A stretch of DNA of 64,000 nucleotides. It comes from CAWDPQ01 sp049642465. Its GTDB lineage: Bacteria; Acidobacteriota; Vicinamibacteria; Vicinamibacterales; 2-12-FULL-66-21. The translations under genes were made by a program, and so were the position numbers. The DNA lies in contig JBAROV010000229.1 of NCBI GenBank assembly GCA_049642465.1, positions 1 through 64,000 on the forward strand. The letters run 5' to 3'. Each line of letters begins with the position of its first letter. Positions within the stretch are counted from its first letter, which is position 1. Positions 56,704 through 64,000 of this stretch are shown in pieces. Below the pieces are notes generated by a model, which worked only from the letters and a program-made list of their open reading frames with translations, was not told where the DNA came from and made no database searches.

Positions 56704-59613
56704 TTAGAACCCGACGCGCACGCCGAAGCGAAGAATCCGGGGACTCAGGTTCTGCGCGATACGGCCAAACGTCGGCGAATCAACGTTGCGATTGCGCACC
56801 AGCACCGTATTGGCATTGAACACATTGAACAGGTCCGCGATGACCTGCGTCGATGCTCTGCCAAACCGGAAGGTGCGCGCGACGCGCAAATCGAGGTTCC
56901 AGAGATCGTCGTACCGCATGGAATCGAGATCTGGCGACACAAGGACACGCCGTGACGAGTCTCGCCCCAGCGTCACTTCCTTGTAAACGGGATAGGGGTA
57001 ACCCTGCCTCCCGAACAGGCTCGCGCCGAATTCGATTTCTTTTGGCAGCACGTACAGCGCGTTCGCACTGAGCTGCCACTTGCCGTGAATGAACATATCG
57101 CCCACACCACTCGCTGAGCTGCGCACGGTGAACGGCCCTCCATTGTCGAGCGGCTCGGTGTCGAGCGGCGTGGGGTTGCCAAGGTTGTCGCGCGGCGGAC
57201 TCGTGCTGTAGTGCTCAGTCGCATTGTTCCACGCCGCGCCGACGCGCGCCATCCAGCGATCGGACATCCGCTTCACGAGAGACATTTCGATCCCGTGATA
57301 CCGGCTGGAGTAGCCTTCGTAGTTCGTGAGGATGCGCCCGTTGCCGTTTGCGGTGATCTTTGCGGAGTCTGGCGTCCACGTCTGGATGCTGAACTGCTCA
57401 CCGTTGGGTAACGCCCCCGTCAACACGGTCGCTGCGGTGTAATCCCCGGCCGTCAGGCCAACCCAGGGCGTAAAAGTCCCGGTGCCGGCGTAATTGTGAG
57501 TGCGCGTGAAGCTGTAGTTCACCTGCACCGCGAGGTTGCGCATCAATTCGCGATCGATCCCGATGACGGCGGATTGCGTGACTGGCGCTTTGAGATTGGG
57601 ATCGATGACGTTCGCGGAAGTCACCGCGGTGGGAGCCGCGGGATTGAAGCCACCACCCTGCGTGACGAAATGCGTGAAGTCCACTTCGTTCCCCTGCACA
57701 AAGTGATCGGCATTGAGATCGTTCCACCAGTACTCCACGAACCCCACGTTGCCACTCGGGTTGCTGTAGCCGACGATCCCGGTGTCGAGCTGCCCGGCGT
57801 AGCGGCTGTAGCTCGCGCGGAGGATCGTGCGGCGCGACTCGTCGAGCGCGAACGTGAGCCCGGCTCTCGGTGAAACGGTGTTCCACGTAAACGGCGCCTT
57901 GTACCCGCTGAAGCTGATCCCCGGAACAACATCCGGGAACTCAGCGTTCGACCTCGTGTCGCTCGGGAGCGCCTGACCCCCCTGACGGTCGTATCGCACC
58001 CCCAGGTCCAATGTGATGCGGCCTTTGGCGATCGTGTCGCCGAGGTAAAAGTCGAGGTATTCGGTGCGATTCGTCCCCGCACCCTCTCGGTAGATGCGGG
58101 CGAGGCTGCCGCCCTGGGGGTTCGTGTTGTTCTGAAGTCCGAGAATCATGTTGCCCGGCCACAGCGTGCCGGTGAACGCATCGGTTCGCCGCAAGCCGAA
58201 TCCGAACTTGAAGTCGTGCGACGCACCGAGCGCGTTGCGGAAGTAGTTGCCGTCGATGTTCGCGATGTGCTGCGGTCTGATGTTCAGACTTTGCCGCGTG
58301 CTGCCAAACGATTGCCCGAGCACCTGGCTCTGCCCCGCCTGAATGTCCATTCCGCCCATCGGATCGAGACCAAAACCGGTGTTGTAGTACGCGTACTTGC
58401 CCGAGACGAACAGGTTGGAATTGAAGACGTGGTTGTCTTCAATCTTGGTGAGCCCGTGCGGCCGGCCGTCAACATAGCTTCCGCCCTGGAACCACGTGGC
58501 GCTCTCCGCGTCGCGGACGATGCCGCCATCGCCGGGCGACCGGCCAGTCTTTTCCTTGGCGTGCAGGTACCACAACACCGAGACCATGTCCTTGGACGAG
58601 GCCTGCCAGTTCCCCTTCGCATTGATGTTCTTCAGAATGGTCTTGTCGATGAAGTTACCCGACGAACGGACCAGGCGGATGTCCTGGTTGGACCAGGAGC
58701 CGTAGAACCACGCGCGGTCTCGCACGATCGGTCCTCCGAGCTCAAAGCCGTAGTCCGATATCTGCTGGTTGTGATCGGCGGATTTCGGGGTCACGCTGAT
58801 TGCCGCCAGTTCTTCCGGTACGTTGGCGCTCTCGAGCTTGTCGTTCGTGAAAAACCCGCGCACGCCGCCGTGGTACGCGTTCGTGCCGCGCTTGACGACG
58901 AAGTTCAAGCCCACTCCGCCGGTCGGCTGTTTGATGTCCTGCCCGGCCGTCGAGATCTGGATCTCTTCGAAGTTGTCGTAGTTGAAGTAGGCCGGCGACG
59001 CGCCAATCGCCGCCATGTCGGTGATCACCACGCCATCGAGCGTCCACACGGCGTCGGCGGGCCGCGTGCCCTTGGACTGGAAGTTTGACTGCTGGCCCGT
59101 TTCGTTGCCCGCGATGTTGACGCGGTCCACCAGCACGCCAGGCACCGTCCGCAACAGCGCCCACGGATCGCGCGACGTCGGAATCTTGTCGAGCTCTGCC
59201 TGCGTGAAGTTCGTCGACGTCCCCATCGCCTTCGAATCGACGATCGGCGACTCACCGCTCACCGTGATCGTTTCCTGCACGGTCGCCACTTTCATGGTGA
59301 ACGTCAGATCCAGATTCGAGCCGACTCGGACCTCGAGATCTTCTCGGACGACCTTGCTGAATCCGGGGAGCTCAGCCGAAACGGTGTAGTCCCCAGGAGG
59401 AAGGTTGAGGAACCGGAATCGTCCGTCGGATTCCGTGGTGAACGTTGCGGTGCGTTCGGTACCGGACAGTGTGACGACCGCGCCGGGTAGCACGCCCCCC
59501 TGTTCATCTTTGATCGTTCCCGCGATGATGCCGCTCGAGACTTGCGCACGTGCAGGCAGCGCAAGCGCGACGAGCAGTACGAGCCAGGAGCACGTCCGGA
59601 GATGTCGTGGCAT
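56704..59613 (-). CDS. Oar-like TonB-dependent receptor 2 with carboxypeptidase-regulatory-like domain
   Basis: This 969-residue protein starts at the ATG 59613, preceded by GAGGAGAA; the frame further upstream is discarded. It has a signal (SWLVLLVALALPARAQ), a regulatory-like domain (GIIAGTIKDEQGGVLPGAVV, RFLNLPPGDYTVSAELPGF), a plug with VQETITVSGESPIVDSKAM and LDGVVITDMAAIGASPAYFNY, and a barrel ending ILRFGVRVGF. It is clearly paralogous to receptor 1 throughout. The pair suggests tandem duplication with divergence of the barrel loops, hence perhaps of substrate. Confidence 0.92.
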   Translation of the reverse strand: MPRHLRTCSWLVLLVALALPARAQVSSGIIAGTIKDEQGGVLPGAVVTLSGTERTATFTTESDGRFRFLNLPPGDYTVSAELPGFSKVVREDLEVRVGSNLDLTFTMKVATVQETITVSGESPIVDSKAMGTSTNFTQAELDKIPTSRDPWALLRTVPGVLVDRVNIAGNETGQQSNFQSKGTRPADAVWTLDGVVITDMAAIGASPAYFNYDNFEEIQISTAGQDIKQPTGGVGLNFVVKRGTNAYHGGVRGFFTNDKLESANVPEELAAISVTPKSADHNQQISDYGFELGGPIVRDRAWFYGSWSNQDIRLVRSSGNFIDKTILKNINAKGNWQASSKDMVSVLWYLHAKEKTGRSPGDGGIVRDAESATWFQGGSYVDGRPHGLTKIEDNHVFNSNLFVSGKYAYYNTGFGLDPMGGMDIQAGQSQVLGQSFGSTRQSLNIRPQHIANIDGNYFRNALGASHDFKFGFGLRRTDAFTGTLWPGNMILGLQNNTNPQGGSLARIYREGAGTNRTEYLDFYLGDTIAKGRITLDLGVRYDRQGGQALPSDTRSNAEFPDVVPGISFSGYKAPFTWNTVSPRAGLTFALDESRRTILRASYSRYAGQLDTGIVGYSNPSGNVGFVEYWWNDLNADHFVQGNEVDFTHFVTQGGGFNPAAPTAVTSANVIDPNLKAPVTQSAVIGIDRELMRNLAVQVNYSFTRTHNYAGTGTFTPWVGLTAGDYTAATVLTGALPNGEQFSIQTWTPDSAKITANGNGRILTNYEGYSSRYHGIEMSLVKRMSDRWMARVGAAWNNATEHYSTSPPRDNLGNPTPLDTEPLDNGGPFTVRSSASGVGDMFIHGKWQLSANALYVLPKEIEFGASLFGRQGYPYPVYKEVTLGRDSSRRVLVSPDLDSMRYDDLWNLDLRVARTFRFGRASTQVIADLFNVFNANTVLVRNRNVDSPTFGRIAQNLSPRILRFGVRVGF

Positions 59614-59942
59614 TGAGGTTCTCCTCGTTCGCAGGCCCCGGACAGCGGAGCCTCGGCAAAACTCGCGTCCGCCTTCGCTCGCGTTGCGAGCTTCGGCACG
59701 ACGAGAGCCAACCGACATGAGCAGCCAATATGCCAATGGCCTCTGTGACGAACGTCGTGACGTCTCGTCACATCACTCGACACGAACGGTACATTTCGAG
59801 CGCGATCGACTGTCCGAACGGACAGAAAGCGGTCAAAACACGATCGTCAGTCGGATCGCGGGGACGAATGGCACGTGGGGTCGTTCAAGTAGTTGGATGG
59901 GAAATCAAACGGTCGTGTCACCGTTCGTCACCGGAGGCCATC
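59614..59942. other. Upstream region of receptor gene 2
   Basis: This 329-base gap has no credible gene. It contains the inverted repeats at 59744-59772 (TGTGACG and CGTCACA arms) and 59810-59825, and it should hold the receptor 2 promoter, which I could not place with confidence. Confidence 0.45.
59810..59825. promoter_or_regulatory. Palindrome CTGTCCGAACGGACAG, candidate operator
   Basis: Perfect 7-base arms surround AA, about 200 bases upstream of receptor gene 2. Its symmetry is that of a dimeric regulator site. Confidence 0.4.
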
Positions 59943-60881
59943 TCAGTTGAATCCAGCGACTCGCTTCCGAAGATTCTTCACGTGCTCCCACAGTTCGCTG
60001 TTCGGGTTTTCCTCGCCGGCTTCGTCGGCCGCCGGAGGGTCGGCTACTTGCCGGTCGTCGGTCGCGGGTTCAGGACGCGGAGACAGCCGGAGGTATTCCT
60101 CGAGATCGCGAAGAGCCGCGGCAAAGTCCTGCAAGTGGTAGGCAAGCAGGCCACGGTCGCGCAGCTCCGAAATTGCCGACGGATCAACGGTCAGCAGCAG
60201 GTGAGAGATAAATCGTGCCTGAGGGAACGAACGCATGCGAACGTAAAGCCTCTTGAGGTTCACCAGCATGCGCACGATGATCTGATGCTTCGTCGCCGGT
60301 TCGAGCAGGGCGTGGTCGAATGCGGCTTCGTCACCGACATGCTGCCGCAGAAGTTCGCGACAATCCACTTCCGAGAGGAGAGCGCCGCCGTGGAACGGAT
60401 CGATGATGACGAAATCGGAGCCCTCCTGGTGCGACGCATTGTCTGATGCGCGCAGGAGGAAGTGACCGGGGAAGTTCACACCCGCGACGCGCAGGCCCGC
60501 CCGTCGTGCGACTTCGAGATAGACGACGGCAAGGGTGATCGGGATGCCAGTGCGGCGCTCGAGCACTTCGTTGAGAAAGCTGTTGCGCGGATCGTCGTAG
60601 CGATCGCGGTTACCGACGAAGCCCTGCTCGTCGTAGAGGTACTCGTTCAGGATCTTGATGGCACCGAGACGGTCGCCGCCGCCACGCGCGATCCGTTCGG
60701 ACGCTTCTTGACCCATCCGCGCCAGTTGCTCGAGGTAGGTGCCAATGTCGAGCGAGGGATACTCGACCCGGGCAAGCGTGAGCGCTGCCGTGGCAAGCTC
60801 CTCGCCGCCGGCATTCATCGCCGACTGCAGGTCCGCCGCGACCTGGGCCGTCCTCGACTGCAGGTGCAGGGCGTAGGTCAC
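59943..60881 (-). CDS. SirB1-family transglutaminase-like protein with TPR tail
   Basis: This 312-residue protein has the SirB1 N-terminal domain: LARVEYPSLDIGTYLEQL, LNEYLYDEQGFVGNRDRYDDPRNSFLN, EVLERRTGIPITLAVVYLEVARRAGL and GVNFPGHFLLRA, then TPR-like helices (RDRGLLAYHLQDFAAALRDLEEYL) and an acidic Pro-rich tail. The fold is transglutaminase-like, but the role is unknown. It starts with GTG at 60881, with TAGAAT 6 bases upstream. Confidence 0.88.
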   Translation of the reverse strand: MTYALHLQSRTAQVAADLQSAMNAGGEELATAALTLARVEYPSLDIGTYLEQLARMGQEASERIARGGGDRLGAIKILNEYLYDEQGFVGNRDRYDDPRNSFLNEVLERRTGIPITLAVVYLEVARRAGLRVAGVNFPGHFLLRASDNASHQEGSDFVIIDPFHGGALLSEVDCRELLRQHVGDEAAFDHALLEPATKHQIIVRMLVNLKRLYVRMRSFPQARFISHLLLTVDPSAISELRDRGLLAYHLQDFAAALRDLEEYLRLSPRPEPATDDRQVADPPAADEAGEENPNSELWEHVKNLRKRVAGFN

Positions 60882-60887
60882 AGTGGG

Positions 60888-60893
60888 ATTCTA
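60888..60893 (-). promoter_or_regulatory. -10 box of the SirB1-like gene
   Basis: TAGAAT on the minus strand lies 6 bases before the GTG at 60881; the start is leaderless-type. Confidence 0.5.
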
Positions 60894-61544
60894 CAACGTG
60901 CGAATCAGCTCGGGCGTCAACTGTTCGAGTGAATGGACGACCAGATCGGCCGAGGACAGTTCTGAGGCGGAGTAGGTGTGGGTGATGCCAATGCAGCGCA
61001 TGCCCGCCGCGGACGCCGACTCGATTCCCCATCGTGAATCTTCAATCGCGACGCAGGATTCCGCGGGCAGCCGATGGATCGCGGCTGCCCTGAGGTACGG
61101 GTCCGGCGCCGGCTTGCCGGTCGGGGTCTCCCCCGAGGCCACGATAAAGCTGAAATGACGCTCGAGAGCCTCGGCTCGAAGGATGGCCTCGATTTCGTGG
61201 CGAAGCGCCCCCGACGCAATGCCAAGGGGGTAGTGAGGAGCGAGGCGCTCGATGCAGGCTGCCGCTCCCGCGTAGAGAACCCCACCCGCAGCAACGAGCG
61301 ACTGGTACACGACCGATTTCGAGGCAATGAGCGACGCAATTTGCGCGTCGCTCAACTCGATACCCATGTTCTCGCCAATCGCCTTGAACGTGCCTACATC
61401 GTCGTAGCCGAGGTAGCGCTCGTAGTATTCGGCACGGCCGATCGTGATGCCAAGTGGCGCTACGACGTCCTGGAGCGCGCGAAGGTGCAGCGGCTCGGAA
61501 TCGGCAATCACGCCGTCGAAATCAAAGACGATTCCCCGGATCAC
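60891..61544 (-). CDS. HAD phosphatase, beta-phosphoglucomutase-like
   Basis: This protein of about 217 residues begins VIRGIVFDFDGVIADSEPLH (motif I Asp pair). It has a helical cap, the motif II Ser in LGIASGALRHE, the Lys in TGKPAPDPYL and motif III AIEDSRWGIESASAAGM. It is the PGMB/GPH-like type of phosphatase or sugar-phosphate mutase. The GTG at 61544 is in a GTGA overlap with the DUF1684 gene, which favours that start over 61613. Confidence 0.87.
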   Translation of the reverse strand: MIRGIVFDFDGVIADSEPLHLRALQDVVAPLGITIGRAEYYERYLGYDDVGTFKAIGENMGIELSDAQIASLIASKSVVYQSLVAAGGVLYAGAAACIERLAPHYPLGIASGALRHEIEAILRAEALERHFSFIVASGETPTGKPAPDPYLRAAAIHRLPAESCVAIEDSRWGIESASAAGMRCIGITHTYSASELSSADLVVHSLEQLTPELIRTL

Positions 61545-62127
61545 TGACCTGCCAGGCGCTCTCCCGCGCTGATCGCGACGTTCAGATGGTTCTCGCGCGG
61601 TGGGATGGGACATTCATAGGTCGGATTGAACAGGCAGAATGGATGGTAGGCGCGGTTGAAATCGAGATCGTAGAGACCGGTTGCTGTTCTGTCGAGGTCG
61701 AGATAACGGCCGGCCCGGTAGGTTTCCTTGCCGTTCGTGGTGTCGCCGAACGGAACGAACAGCCGCTGCAAGGTGGTGTCAGAAGCCTCGGTGAACGCCG
61801 TCAAGGTCAATGGTCGGCCGCGCACCGTAAAGGCCAGGCTGCCGATTCGGCGCATCGCGCGACGGGTGCCCGTAGATGTGGACATTTCCATGACGTCTTC
61901 ACCGCGAACGACGGTGAGTGCCGCAGGCACACGAAAGCTCTCGTCGATGGGAAAGTAGTCGAGTGGCGGAAATGTCCGGCGACGTTCAGGCGGAACCGGA
62001 GATTCGCCGGACCGCATGAACTGGTCCTTCATGTTCCGCCACGCGACGATCTCTTCAGTGTAAGGGCGTTCGGCCGGCGAGCAGGCCGCTACGCCGGCGC
62101 AGAAGCCCAGAACGACCAGACACCCTT

Positions 62128-62131
<4 letters not shown>
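61541..62131 (-). CDS. DUF1684 lipoprotein
   Basis: This 196-residue protein has a lipobox signal (VVLGFCAGVAAC). The DUF1684 signature is strong: FPIDESFRVPAALT, LFVPFGDTTNGKETYRAGRY, GLYDLDFNRAYHPFCLFNP and YECPIPPRENHLNVAISAGE. The function of the family is not known. It starts with GTG overlapping the acyl-CoA dehydrogenase stop (GTGA) and overlaps the HAD gene at its end, so the three genes are coupled. Confidence 0.9.
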
Positions 62132-63900
<1,769 letters not shown>

Positions 63901-63928
63901 TCCACTGCTCCTGATGAGCCGATCGTTT

Positions 63929-64000
63929 CTATAGACGCTCAAAAACTCCCGCTGCCCCCATGCCGCCACCGACGCACATCTGTCAGGGCTCGTGGGGCCC
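63929..64000 (-). pseudogene. C-terminal tail of an acetyl-CoA acyltransferase (thiolase), partial and possibly broken
   Basis: Reading the minus strand from the window edge, the last 17 codons give QMCVGGGMGAAGVFERL and a TAG stop, the conserved thiolase C-terminus with the active-site Cys and Gly-rich loop. Immediately before it, codon 63983-63985 is an in-frame TGA, preceded by HEP, which does not fit a thiolase. Either the gene is disrupted, or bases near the window edge are wrong. It would belong with the acyl-CoA dehydrogenase in fatty-acid oxidation. Confidence 0.55.

Noticed and set aside
56502..56819. Plus-strand open frame of 105 codons in the gap between the receptors
   Set aside because: It is translated from repeats and the end of the opposite receptor gene; composition is Pro/Arg/Ser and there is no conservation signal.

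Overview
The window reads as chromosomal DNA of a high-GC Gram-negative bacterium, most likely an Acidobacteriota, perhaps Vicinamibacteria. This rests on two very large Oar-like TonB-dependent receptors with N-terminal carboxypeptidase-regulatory-like domains, the hpnCDE squalene route to hopanoids, a LolA-like/RND lipid-export type locus and several Acidobacteriota-type lipoproteins. No rRNA or tRNA gene is present, so the assignment is inference.

Layout. (1) 1-8032 (+): a Tad/Flp pilus locus (TadG-like, TadZ, TadA, TadB, TadC) continuing into a DUF192 protein, an AAA+ ATPase and an isoprenylcysteine-methyltransferase-like membrane protein. (2) 8110-9486: smr and queF (-), an HU-family protein (+) with a good sigma70 promoter, and a possible structured RNA. 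(3) 9529-16860 (-): the most unusual region. An NtrC-type sigma54 activator is followed by a radical SAM/SPASM enzyme, three very short genes (25, 33 and 31 codons) with strong Shine-Dalgarno sites, a family-5 peptide-binding lipoprotein, a membrane histidine kinase and an 81-residue protein. The two longer peptides share a 13-residue C-terminal core encoded with many synonymous differences, and all three share a P-[W/Y]-x-V-D-V motif. I read this as a sigma54-controlled RiPP or peptide-signalling system. (4) 16984-20785 (+): dihydrolipoyl dehydrogenase, a 2-oxoacid dehydrogenase E2 and LipB. (5) 20847-32148: mixed housekeeping and regulatory genes (ECF sigma factor, degenerate MDH-like protein, SDR, Ser/Thr kinase, threonine dehydratase, CDP-alcohol transferase, metallo-hydrolase, FHA protein, orphan PntA, secreted hydrolase, YgfZ, NUDIX and a short MutY). 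(6) 32164-38057 (+): cobalamin adenosyltransferase, HpnC, HpnD, HpnE, ThiI and a LacD-type aldolase, tightly overlapped. (7) 38100-46677: lipoprotein, peptide deformylase, a double-length ThyX-like protein, a thioesterase, then a LolA-like protein with an RND transporter fused in frame to an outer-membrane barrel. (8) 46695-53120: a regulator/membrane protein pair, sulfurtransferase, M20 peptidase, Ca-loop lipoprotein, GDP-fucose synthase, a HAD-like protein and a secreted protein. (9) 53294-59613 (-): two paralogous TonB-dependent receptors. (10) 59943-64000 (-): SirB1-like protein, HAD phosphatase, DUF1684 lipoprotein, acyl-CoA dehydrogenase and the tail of a thiolase.

Two genome-wide habits show through. 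Many genes have a TANNNT -10 box only 6-11 bases before the start codon and no ribosome binding site, which suggests leaderless or nearly leaderless mRNAs. Many intergenic gaps carry degenerate tandem repeats phased at 7 (sometimes 8) bases. No CRISPR array, insertion sequence or prophage was seen.
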